From the NCBI GenBank assembly GCA_002346525.1, contig DDZY01000192.1, forward strand, positions 19,814 through 25,203: a stretch of DNA of 5,390 bases, in the 5' to 3' direction. Under the pieces are notes generated by a model, which saw nothing but the letters and a program-made list of their open reading frames with translations, searched no databases and was not told the DNA's origin. Of this stretch, positions 1 through 5,390 are shown in pieces (position 1 is the first letter of the stretch; each line of letters begins with the position of its first letter). Both the position numbers and the translations under genes were made by a program. The stretch comes from Proteobacteria bacterium UBA2996 (GTDB lineage: Bacteria > Pseudomonadota > Gammaproteobacteria > Arenicellales > UBA868).

Positions 1-230
1 TCCTTGAAGATGATGACCTTCAAGAGGCGGTTATCTCCATCGTCAATACCGCAACTGCCAATGTTTCAGGTCTGGGTGATGGCATTGCAACTCTTGCCAA
101 GAACCACGGATATACCATCACCTCAGAAGAGGTCTATGCTCATGCTGACTTCTTGGGTCAGGATGGCGACCTCACGGACTTTGAACTGGAGTTGATTAGT
201 GGGGGTCAGGATCGCGCGCATGGATCTTAA
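1..230 (+). CDS. Nif11-like leader peptide (RiPP precursor-type) protein, C-terminal part, 5' end outside window
   Basis: The open frame reads from the window edge (first full codon at 3) to TAA at 228-230, giving 75 residues with no start visible. The middle reads IATLAKNHGYTITSEEV and the end reads LTDFELELISGG followed by QDRAHGS. This order (a LAK-x-x-G-[YF]-x-[IF]-[TS] helix segment, then an acidic L-[ST]-D-x-E-L-E motif, then Gly-Gly) is the pattern of Nif11-type leader peptides, which precede ribosomally made natural products and are cut after the double glycine by peptidase-containing exporters. The segment after GG (residues 69-75) is only seven residues, has no Cys and only one Ser, so a lanthionine or thiazole product is not expected. 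It may be a precursor with a lost core, a leader-like protein with another role, or a truncation at the neighbouring recombinase. No modification enzyme or exporter is visible in the window. The family call is from motif recognition only. Confidence 0.62.
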   Translation, partial: LEDDDLQEAVISIVNTATANVSGLGDGIATLAKNHGYTITSEEVYAHADFLGQDGDLTDFELELISGGQDRAHGS

Positions 231-448
231 CCCATCCACCCCAGCCTCTTAACCAAATCCTTCGCGCTAAGATGCGTATAGCGCATCAGCATCCTTGTAT
301 CTTTATGCCCTGTAATAATGGCGACTTCTAAAGGATTTAACCCTTTCCCAAAGAATCTTGATGTGGCTTCGTGACGTAAGTCATGAAAGTGTAGGCTCTC
401 TATTTTGTGCTTTCTACAGAGTCTTGAAAGGCTCCTGATGACCCTCTA
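227..448 (-). pseudogene. Tyrosine recombinase (phage-type integrase) remnant, C-terminal catalytic part
   Basis: The minus strand encodes 72 residues between an in-frame TAG (446-448) and TAA (227-229). Counting from the TAG, the frame shows FHDLRHEATSRFF (H21, R24), ITGHKDT (H47) and MRYTHLS (Y56). These are the H-x-x-R, H and nucleophilic Tyr of the tyrosine recombinase fold, and the nine-residue spacing from H to Y is the usual one. The active Tyr lies 16 residues before the end, as in complete integrases. The N-terminal DNA-binding domain, the first catalytic Arg and the Lys are absent, and there is no start codon with a ribosome site, so this is a decayed or truncated gene. Similarity seems to begin near RSLSRLCRKHKIESL, just after the TAG. 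It converges with the Nif11-like frame and the two stop codons share TTAA. An intact copy would have catalysed site-specific integration or excision of a mobile element. Confidence 0.85.
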
Positions 449-468
449 GCCGTATAGCAGAAGAGGGT
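441..468. repeat. 7-bp inverted repeat at the edge of the integrase remnant
   Basis: ACCCTCT (441-447) and AGAGGGT (462-468) are perfect inverted repeats separated by 14 bases. The in-frame TAG that interrupts the integrase frame (446-448) overlaps the left arm, and a 12-base word shared with the MFS start region (448-459) fills most of the loop. It could be a recombination scar or chance, and a stem this short is not strong evidence by itself. Confidence 0.45.
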
Positions 469-591
469 GGTTTCCTCTATGAAATGACATTCTGAAAGCC
501 CCTCAGTTGGTTTCTGAGCATCTCCAAAGCCCTTAATGCGACTTGAACTCGAGTGCCCGGGCGGCATTGGGTGTAATCACTCCAAAATTGG
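449..591. other. Non-coding or decayed stretch between the integrase remnant and the MFS gene
   Basis: No convincing gene is present. Read on the minus strand, the integrase frame is broken by TAG (446-448) and again by a TGA further upstream. Another minus frame, ending at TAG 477-479, gives residues such as ALRALEMLRNQLRGF. These are loosely like the segment before the catalytic box of tyrosine recombinases, so a frameshifted integrase relic is possible but weak. A small inverted repeat (CTCAG 502-506 with CTGAG 514-518) and the 8-bp palindrome GCCCGGGC at 555-562 are present. Neither is followed by a T-tract, so I see no clear terminator for the MFS gene that ends at 592. Confidence 0.4.
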
Positions 592-1962
592 TCACTGGGC
601 TATGAGTCGATGCGGCAAAGGAGGTTTTTTCGCAAGCATAAAAAACATCGCACCAAATATCGCGGTGATCGCGAGTGTGGTAAATCCTGACTCATAACTT
701 CCACTGCGGTCGGCCAGATAACCAGCGTAAACCGGGCCAACGGCCATTCCGATCATAACAATGAGGGAAGACCAGCCCATGATCGATCCAAAATGCGTCA
801 CCCCAAAATAGTCGGCCCGAATCGCCTGCATAAGTGGGCCTCGAATTCCCCACGCAACTCCATGCAGTGTGGCGAACCCGACGACCATCCAGATATTCTC
901 GGCGAAGGCCAAAAGCAGCAGTCCGGCAGCATGAAAAAACATGCATACGCTGACAATGATACGTTTATCCAATCGGTCGCCAACTATCCCCGCGCTGATA
1001 AGGCCGACGATCTGCATAGCAGTCATCAAGGAAACAATTAGGCCTGCGATGGTCAACGAATAGCCAAGCTGTCCATTAACATGCAGCACCAAGTGCACCA
1101 TTACTGCCCCGACGATCAAAAGCGACGTGCCATGGCCAAGCGCGATGAACCAGAAAGCTTTTGTCTTTATGGCCTCACGGGCGGTGAAGTCCGTTCTACG
1201 AAAACTTTCTGGTCCTTTACGTTTCTGACCGACCGCCGCCTGCGCGGTTTCGTTTCGAGATATTCCGTCGGGTGTTTCACCGACGTCCTCGGGACGGTGA
1301 GTGATAGTTCGGGTCAGGGGCCAGGTTACCAGCAGAACGATAATGCCGGAACCCACCGCAGTCGCTCTCCAGCCGTAGACTTGCAGGGCGTATATCGTAA
1401 TCGGGACCAGGATACCGCCGAAGGAAAAGCCGAACTGCGATAAAGCCAGAGCCTTCGCCCGGTGACGCGTGAACCAATTGACCAGCGCTACGGTGGTTGA
1501 TAAGAATCCGCCCAGACTAGTGCCCAGCGCGATGAAAAAGAAATAGATATAAAACTCGAGGATCGAGTCCATTTGGCTGAAGCCGATCAGGGCAAGCCCG
1601 AAGATCACGAGTCCCCAACGAATGACTGCTCGAGGCCCGAAGCGGTCTACCATCCAGCCCTGTACCGGGCCCAACAGGCCGCTCTCAACCCGAGCCAGTG
1701 CAAAGGCGCCAGCCAACAGTGCTTTGCTCCAGCCAAACTCCGCCTCGATAAGCAGAACATAGGTGCTAAAAACCTGAAGGAAAAGGATTGCGCTGGTGAA
1801 CTGAACGAGACTGCCCGCACCAACAATCCACCACCCTTGAAACACATAACCCTGTGGTTTGACGGTCGCCTGGATGGCGTTGGCCAGATGTTTCAAAATT
1901 GCTCGGCCATCCGTCTGAATGGGAATTCTCTCCAGTGGTGGGCGGGTCCAGCCGTATAGCAA
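592..1962 (-). CDS. Major Facilitator Superfamily transporter, 12 transmembrane helices
   Basis: This is an inner-membrane secondary transporter of 456 residues if read from TTG at 1960-1962, ending at TGA 592-594. The first helix starts near residue 43 (GWWIVGAGSLVQF). The loop between helices 2 and 3 carries MFS motif A as GWMVDRFGPR (102-111), and a diverged copy, GIVGDRLDKR (325-334), sits at the matching place in the second half. Residues 217-268 form a long charged central loop between helices 6 and 7, and helices 7-12 cover about 270-445. The GWWIV opening and NWFTRHRAKALA after helix 4 resemble the monocarboxylate or oxalate/formate antiporter-like branch, so an organic acid substrate is a guess. 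There is no ATG before residue 104, so the start must be TTG or GTG. GTG at 1843-1845 (Val40), preceded by AGGG and placed just before helix 1, fits family length better than the TTG, which directly follows an in-frame TGA. It diverges from the peptidase gene. Confidence 0.93.
   Translation of the reverse strand: MLYGWTRPPLERIPIQTDGRAILKHLANAIQATVKPQGYVFQGWWIVGAGSLVQFTSAILFLQVFSTYVLLIEAEFGWSKALLAGAFALARVESGLLGPVQGWMVDRFGPRAVIRWGLVIFGLALIGFSQMDSILEFYIYFFFIALGTSLGGFLSTTVALVNWFTRHRAKALALSQFGFSFGGILVPITIYALQVYGWRATAVGSGIIVLLVTWPLTRTITHRPEDVGETPDGISRNETAQAAVGQKRKGPESFRRTDFTAREAIKTKAFWFIALGHGTSLLIVGAVMVHLVLHVNGQLGYSLTIAGLIVSLMTAMQIVGLISAGIVGDRLDKRIIVSVCMFFHAAGLLLLAFAENIWMVVGFATLHGVAWGIRGPLMQAIRADYFGVTHFGSIMGWSSLIVMIGMAVGPVYAGYLADRSGSYESGFTTLAITAIFGAMFFMLAKKPPLPHRLIAQ
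1950..1961 (+). repeat. 12-bp word AGCCGTATAGCA, second copy (first copy at 448-459)
   Basis: AGCCGTATAGCA occurs at 448-459 and 1950-1961 in the same orientation, bracketing the MFS gene almost exactly. The match stops at both edges in both copies. In a 5.4-kb window about one chance pair of identical 12-mers is expected in random sequence, so the repeat itself is not significant. Its placement at the integrase break and at the extreme start of the MFS frame is the only reason to record it. Confidence 0.4.
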
Positions 1963-2179
1963 TCAACCCTGAAGATCGGATTCAGGTTAATAAGGAATAC
2001 CCTAGAAAATACATGTTTTCTCCCCAACATAGCTTTGCCAGGGTATTTCGTTGCGTAATACGGAATCTTACCCTAGCTTGAGGGATATTTTTTGCTTGGC
2101 CCGTGCGGTCTGTAACTTAGAGGGATTCTCGGTGTAACATAAACTATCAGTCAAATCTAATGGATACGGGAGTTGTAGG
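1963..2179. promoter_or_regulatory. Divergent intergenic region with repeated AATACCCT-like boxes
   Basis: This 217-bp gap separates two genes pointing outward and should hold both promoters. It contains a family of similar boxes. GGAATACCCTAG lies at 1994-2005. CCAGGGTATTTC at 2038-2049 is the same box inverted, with 10 of 12 matching. GGAATCTTACCCTAG at 2062-2076 is the same box with three extra bases. Looser inverted forms are AGGGATATT at 2081-2089 and AGGGATTCT at 2121-2129. Repeats in both orientations between divergent genes suggest binding sites for a dimeric transcription factor, but no regulator gene is in the window. A weak promoter for the rightward genes may be TTGCTT (2092-2097) with TAACTT (2113-2118). 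Its spacing is short (15) and I do not trust it. Confidence 0.5.
2168..2172 (+). promoter_or_regulatory. Ribosome binding site of the metallopeptidase gene
   Basis: GGGAG lies seven bases before ATG at 2180-2182. It supports that start over any later Met, and the first conserved zinc ligand is at residue 65, leaving a normal N-terminus. Confidence 0.7.
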
Positions 2180-3262
2180 ATGAGGAGTTACTTTTCCACG
2201 ACATATTCAGACGCCCGCGCTCAGTTTCTGTCTGCCTGCCTAGAGACTAACTCGAGTGTTAAGAGTTATAAGAATCCAGAAAGTGGGCCGGCCGGTGAAT
2301 CGTTGTTCACGGACACCACCTGGATTGGCGCGGATAACGCATCAGACGTGGTCGTTGTGACCTCTTCAACACATGGTGTAGAGGGATTCGCTGGGTCAGC
2401 AATCCAGATTGGGCTGCTCATAGATCCGGATGCGCCCAAGCCCAGTGGAGATGTGGCTCTTTTGCTGGTACACGCAATCAATCCCTATGGTTTTGCCTGG
2501 CTTCGACGGGAAAATGAAGACAACGTCGACCTCAACAGAAATTTTGTCGATCACGAAAACAAGAATTACCCAGAGAATGATCTATTCGAGGAAATTGTCG
2601 ATTACCTGATTCCTGTCGAATGGAACGACGCTGCCTACCAGAACTACCTTGCGGCTATTCAGTCCCTCAACGAGAAATATGGCGAGGTACCGATCCGCAA
2701 AGCAATGCACAAAGGTCAGTACAAGCATCCTGACAGCATTCACTATGGAGGAGTTGCGGCCACTTGGTCCAATAAAACGCTCAGGTTGATCTGCAACGAC
2801 TACCTAAAAACGAGCAAACGAGCTGCGATGATCGATATTCATACTGGCCTTGGGCCTTATGGATACGGAGAGCTGATGACACCCAGCAAGCCGGGTGAAG
2901 CGATATATGATTTCTTCTTTAATTGGTATGGTCACGAGGTTCACAGCACCACCGCCGGTGCATCACTTTACGCAGGCTCTAAAGGCAGCATTCTTGCTGG
3001 TTTCCAGCCGTTATCCGACTCTCTGGAATGGGCGGCCGTCGGACTCGAGTATGGTACGCGTGAAAGAGAGACTGTACGCAAGGCGATGCTTGCCAATTCA
3101 TGGCTCCATCTGCATGGAGAGTTGGACAGTGATCTAGGCAGGAAGATTAAGCAAGAAGTAAAGGATGCTTCGTACCCGGATGAGGATGAGTGGAAATCCC
3201 TGGTCTGGGAACGAGGTAAAGAGGTAATTGGGATTGCGCTGAAGCAGTTTCCTAATAGTTAG
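2180..3262 (+). CDS. M14-type zinc metallopeptidase, DUF2817 family, cytoplasmic
   Basis: This 360-residue protein carries the metallocarboxypeptidase (M14) active-site set in order. STHGVEGF holds the zinc ligands H65 and E68. An Arg pair at 109-110 sits where the M14 substrate-contacting Arg is expected. NVDLNRNF holds N119 and R120, which bind the substrate C-terminal carboxylate in M14 enzymes. DIHTGLGPYGYGEL holds the third zinc ligand H221. VGLEYGT holds E290 at the place of the catalytic Glu. Length and this spacing fit the DUF2817 branch, which is annotated as M14 family metallopeptidase and is poorly characterised. There is no signal peptide or membrane segment, so it should act in the cytoplasm, removing C-terminal residues from peptides or hydrolysing a related amide. 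It is the first gene of a rightward set: the solute-binding protein gene starts 69 bp downstream with no terminator seen between, so cotranscription is likely. The actual substrate cannot be read from the sequence. Metal and carboxylate residues all look intact. Confidence 0.9.
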   Translation: MRSYFSTTYSDARAQFLSACLETNSSVKSYKNPESGPAGESLFTDTTWIGADNASDVVVVTSSTHGVEGFAGSAIQIGLLIDPDAPKPSGDVALLLVHAINPYGFAWLRRENEDNVDLNRNFVDHENKNYPENDLFEEIVDYLIPVEWNDAAYQNYLAAIQSLNEKYGEVPIRKAMHKGQYKHPDSIHYGGVAATWSNKTLRLICNDYLKTSKRAAMIDIHTGLGPYGYGELMTPSKPGEAIYDFFFNWYGHEVHSTTAGASLYAGSKGSILAGFQPLSDSLEWAAVGLEYGTRERETVRKAMLANSWLHLHGELDSDLGRKIKQEVKDASYPDEDEWKSLVWERGKEVIGIALKQFPNS

Positions 3263-3316
3263 TCGTTTGTTCTTAAGTTGGAGTAGGCAGTCATATTTGT
3301 TTTGGTATTACCACTG

Positions 3317-3323
3317 AAGGGAG
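3317..3323 (+). promoter_or_regulatory. Ribosome binding site that fixes the start of the solute-binding protein
   Basis: AAGGGAG sits eight bases before ATG at 3332-3334. A TTG ten codons upstream (3302) also keeps the frame open, but it would place this Shine-Dalgarno inside the coding region and add residues before the lysine-rich start of the signal peptide. The ATG is therefore chosen. Confidence 0.8.
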
Positions 3324-3331
3324 AACTTCGA

Positions 3332-4882
3332 ATGAACCGTTTCAAAAAGGTCCTTGTTGGCGTCGCACTATCTAGTACCCTGTCGAGCCCAATATGGGCG
3401 GCAGACCTAACAATAGCAGTTGCAACAGAACCGAGATCACTCCACCCGCTGGCTCAAGCGCTGAACTCAAACCATGAGCTGGCCAAACACGTGTTTAATT
3501 CACTAATTGAACCGGATGAAAAAATCAGACCTACACCAGCTCTGGCAGAATCCTGGCAGCCTACAGACGATCCATTGGTTTGGGAATTCAAACTCCGCAA
3601 AGGAGTAAAATTCCACAACGGTACCCCGTTCACAGCCAAAGACGTCGCCTTTACCTATGAACTGGTACCAAACGTCCCTAACTCGCCATCAACATATAAG
3701 CGTCGAACAAAAAAAGTAGCGAAAGTGGTCGTAGTTGACGATCACACGGTTCATATTCACACAAAGACACCGTATCCGCTCCTGCCAAGGTCTCTGTCTG
3801 CTGTGCCTATCGTCAGCCACACGGTTGGTTTGGAGACCGATCCCAGTGAATTTAACAATGGGAAGATGCTTTACGGCACCGGTCCCTATAAATTTGTTGA
3901 ATTCGTTGCCGGTGATCACATCACCTATACAGCGAACAAGGACTACTGGGGCGGCACGCCGAAGTGGGATAACGTCACCATTCGGTGGATTACCAGTGGC
4001 CCTGCCCGGGTGGCAGCATTACTGAGTGGCGATGTGGACATGATCGCCTCGGTGCCGACGACCGATGTAGCCAATCTGGATGAGAATCCGGATATCAACG
4101 TCAGCTGTGATCAGACCTCTCGGATAATGTACTGGTCTCTCGATGTCTCGAGAGAGTACGCCGATCACATCACTGCTAAAGACGGTAGCCAGATTAAGAC
4201 CCCCCTGCGGGACCTGCGGGTCAGACAGGCTTTTAATCTGGCGATCGACCGAGATGCCATCGTTGATGAAGTCATGACGGGTCTGGCGGTGCCAGCCAAC
4301 CAGATAGCAGGCGAAGGTTTTGGGGGACACAACCCGGACATTCCGATGCCTGAGCACGATATCGGGAAGGCCAAAGCGCTGATGGCAGAGGCGGGCTACG
4401 GAGATGGATTTAAATTGACGATCCATGCCACCAACGATCGATATATCAATGACGACAAACAGGCTCAGGCCATCGGCCAAATGCTGAGCCGGATCGGTGT
4501 GGATGTAGAGGTGGTGACCCAGCCTGTTTCAGGGTACTACGGGAAGCTGCGGAAACATGAGATGACTATGGCCCTGATTGGTTGGGGTATGTCGACTGGA
4601 GAGGCGTCTGCCGTTATCGGACCTGCTCTACGAAAGGGTGTCAGAAACAACTATGGCCGTTGGGAGCATCCCGAATTCAATCGGCTGATCGAGGGCGCTC
4701 TGAGTACTGTCGACATTGAGAAGTATGACCGGTTGCTTCAGGAATCTGTCGCAGTCGCTATGGCAGATGTGCCAATCATTCCGACCCATTATCAGGTGGC
4801 CTGTTGGGCCGCCCGTAAGGGGTTGGAATTCACGCCTCGAGCTGATGAATCAACTCTTGCTGAGTACGCGAACAAAAAATAG
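3332..4882 (+). CDS. ABC transporter substrate-binding protein, family 5 (peptide/dipeptide type), periplasmic
   Basis: The 516-residue protein begins with a Sec signal peptide: MNRFKK, a hydrophobic core, then IWA-ADL, with likely cleavage after residue 23. No lipobox Cys is present, so it is a soluble periplasmic protein. The mature part opens with DLTIAVATEPRSLHP, the usual family 5 opening strand. It continues with WEFKLRKGVKFHNGTPF (84-100) and TAKDVAFTYE (101-110), the classic family signature, then GTGPYKF (182-188) and LRVRQAFNLAIDRDAIV (295-311), all hallmarks of SBP_bac_5 (DppA/OppA-like). Length is normal for the family. It would bind a peptide or similar small ligand and deliver it to the permease encoded just downstream. 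The ligand is not predictable, since this family also binds nickel, opines, glutathione and sugars. The neighbouring cytoplasmic peptidase favours a peptide-like ligand. A hairpin follows the stop codon, which may raise its transcript level over the permease genes. Confidence 0.96.
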   Translation: MNRFKKVLVGVALSSTLSSPIWAADLTIAVATEPRSLHPLAQALNSNHELAKHVFNSLIEPDEKIRPTPALAESWQPTDDPLVWEFKLRKGVKFHNGTPFTAKDVAFTYELVPNVPNSPSTYKRRTKKVAKVVVVDDHTVHIHTKTPYPLLPRSLSAVPIVSHTVGLETDPSEFNNGKMLYGTGPYKFVEFVAGDHITYTANKDYWGGTPKWDNVTIRWITSGPARVAALLSGDVDMIASVPTTDVANLDENPDINVSCDQTSRIMYWSLDVSREYADHITAKDGSQIKTPLRDLRVRQAFNLAIDRDAIVDEVMTGLAVPANQIAGEGFGGHNPDIPMPEHDIGKAKALMAEAGYGDGFKLTIHATNDRYINDDKQAQAIGQMLSRIGVDVEVVTQPVSGYYGKLRKHEMTMALIGWGMSTGEASAVIGPALRKGVRNNYGRWEHPEFNRLIEGALSTVDIEKYDRLLQESVAVAMADVPIIPTHYQVACWAARKGLEFTPRADESTLAEYANKK

Positions 4883-4900
4883 ATCATTACCATAACTCCC

Positions 4901-4931
4901 AGCCTGGGCGGTGCGACACATCGCCCAGGCT
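4901..4931 (+). terminator. Intercistronic hairpin after the binding-protein gene (attenuator or mRNA-stabilising stem)
   Basis: AGCCTGGGCG (4901-4910) and CGCCCAGGCT (4922-4931) form a perfect, GC-rich 10-bp stem with an 11-base loop, 18 bases after the binding-protein stop. The bases after the stem (CATTCTTTGTC) contain only a broken run of T, so complete intrinsic termination is doubtful. The next gene of the same transporter starts at 4977. Such hairpins between a binding-protein gene and its permease genes often cause partial termination or protect the upstream mRNA 3' end, giving more binding protein than permease. That role here is inference. Confidence 0.7.
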
Positions 4932-4976
4932 CATTCTTTGTCAGTTTCGACCGCGTTGTACAGTGTCCACTAGTTC

Positions 4977-5390
4977 ATGACCCTGTATATCTTCAGACGG
5001 CTCTTGCAGAGCATAGGCGTGATCTTCATTGTCACTGCCCTGGTGTTCGTCGGTATCTATGTGATCGGCAACCCAGTCGATATCCTCGTTTCAACGGAAG
5101 CGGATCAGGACCAGTTTGACCGGATGGTAAAGATCCTGGGTCTTGATAAGCCGCTCTGGGAACAGTTTCTCGTATACCTCTCCAAGCTCGTCCAGGGTGA
5201 CCTGGGGCGATCATTCGCATTCAGTGAACCCGCGCTCAAGCTCGTTTTGCAACGGATGCCAGCCACGATCGAACTGGTGACCGTGGCCATGCTGATGGCC
5301 TTGATTCTTGGGATTCCACTGGGAATGTACGCTGGACTTCATCCGGAAAAAACCATATCTAAAACTATCATGGGGGCTTCTATCGTCGGC
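4977..5390 (+). CDS. ABC transporter permease, DppB/OppB type, N-terminal 138 residues (3' end outside window)
   Basis: The frame runs from ATG 4977-4979 to the window end without a stop. The start reads MTLYIFRRLLQS with a first membrane helix at about 10-31. A periplasmic segment follows with ILGLDKPLWEQFLVYL (53-68) and GDLGRSF (74-80), the strongly conserved signature of the DppB/OppB/GsiC permease N-terminal domain. RMPATIELV (93-101) then leads into the second helix at about 97-120 (PLGMYAG end). The protein forms one half of the membrane channel, normally pairing with a DppC-like permease and one or two ATPases, which should be encoded just past the window. An in-frame TAG lies one codon before the codon preceding ATG (4971-4973), so this is the first possible start and it matches the family N-terminus. 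The upstream bases (GTCCACTAGTTC) have no good Shine-Dalgarno, suggesting weak initiation. Substrate specificity should be set by the upstream binding protein. Confidence 0.95.
   Translation, partial: MTLYIFRRLLQSIGVIFIVTALVFVGIYVIGNPVDILVSTEADQDQFDRMVKILGLDKPLWEQFLVYLSKLVQGDLGRSFAFSEPALKLVLQRMPATIELVTVAMLMALILGIPLGMYAGLHPEKTISKTIMGASIVG

Noticed and set aside
4..195. A 63-codon ATG frame on the plus strand at the left edge
   Set aside because: It overlaps the Nif11-like frame, its translation is rich in Met, Arg, Ser and Pro with no family features, and the other frame gives a recognisable motif pattern.
540..562. Possible tRNA T-arm (TTCAAGTC on the minus strand) as an integrase attachment site
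   Set aside because: The flanking bases do not form the required five-pair stem and no acceptor or anticodon arm can be built.
555..562. GCCCGGGC palindrome as a terminator for the MFS gene
   Set aside because: It has no loop and no following T-run in either direction.
533..597. Short minus-strand frame ending ARALEFKSH at TAA 533-535
   Set aside because: It starts inside the MFS gene tail in another frame, has no start or ribosome site and no family I can support.
793..1443. Plus-strand open frames at 793-1041 and 1081-1443
   Set aside because: They lie antisense to the MFS gene, whose helices and MFS motifs are clear; these are reading-frame shadows with no ribosome sites or family signals.
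2096..2113. Possible sigma-54 promoter (TTGGCCCG followed by TCTG)
   Set aside because: The -24-like TGGC is present but the -12 GC element is absent at the right spacing.
3302..3331. TTG at 3302 as start of the binding protein
   Set aside because: It lies upstream of the strong AAGGGAG site and would add ten residues before a standard signal peptide; ATG 3332 is better.
4019..4480. A 153-codon minus-strand frame
   Set aside because: It is antisense to the binding-protein gene, within its conserved core, and shows no domain features.

Overview
This window looks like bacterial chromosome of moderate GC, most likely from a proteobacterium. That guess rests on clear Shine-Dalgarno sites, a Gram-negative type exported peptide-binding protein and the family mix. 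I cannot place it more precisely from sequence alone. It has two parts: a short scarred accessory stretch (1 to about 590) and a normal-looking transport and peptidase locus (592 to 5390).

Left part. At 1-230 (+) is the C-terminal 75 residues of a small protein resembling Nif11-type RiPP leader peptides. It has a double-glycine motif (ELISGG) followed by only seven residues. Its TAA shares a TTAA palindrome with the stop codon of a converging tyrosine recombinase remnant (227-448, -). The remnant keeps the catalytic H-x-x-R, H and Y but lacks the N-terminal half of the protein. Beyond it, 449-591 is a short non-coding or decayed stretch. This looks like the worn edge of a mobile element.

Right part. 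At 592-1962 (-) is a 12-helix Major Facilitator transporter. It diverges across a 217-bp intergenic region from a rightward cluster: a cytoplasmic M14-type (DUF2817) zinc metallopeptidase at 2180-3262, an exported family 5 (peptide type) solute-binding protein at 3332-4882, and the N-terminus of a DppB-type ABC permease from 4977 that runs off the window. The shared intergenic region holds several degenerate AATACCCT-like boxes in both orientations, which could be regulator sites. A perfect 10-bp hairpin without a strong T-tract separates the binding-protein gene from the permease gene.

How the genes may work together (inference). The binding protein captures a peptide-like substrate in the periplasm and the DppB-type permease, with partners beyond the window, imports it. 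The cytoplasmic metallopeptidase could then trim or hydrolyse it. The MFS carrier may handle a related substrate or product. I found no CRISPR array, rRNA, tRNA or complete insertion sequence. The least ordinary items are the Nif11-like fragment with its tiny core, its fused stop codons with the integrase remnant, and the repeated boxes in the divergent promoter region.
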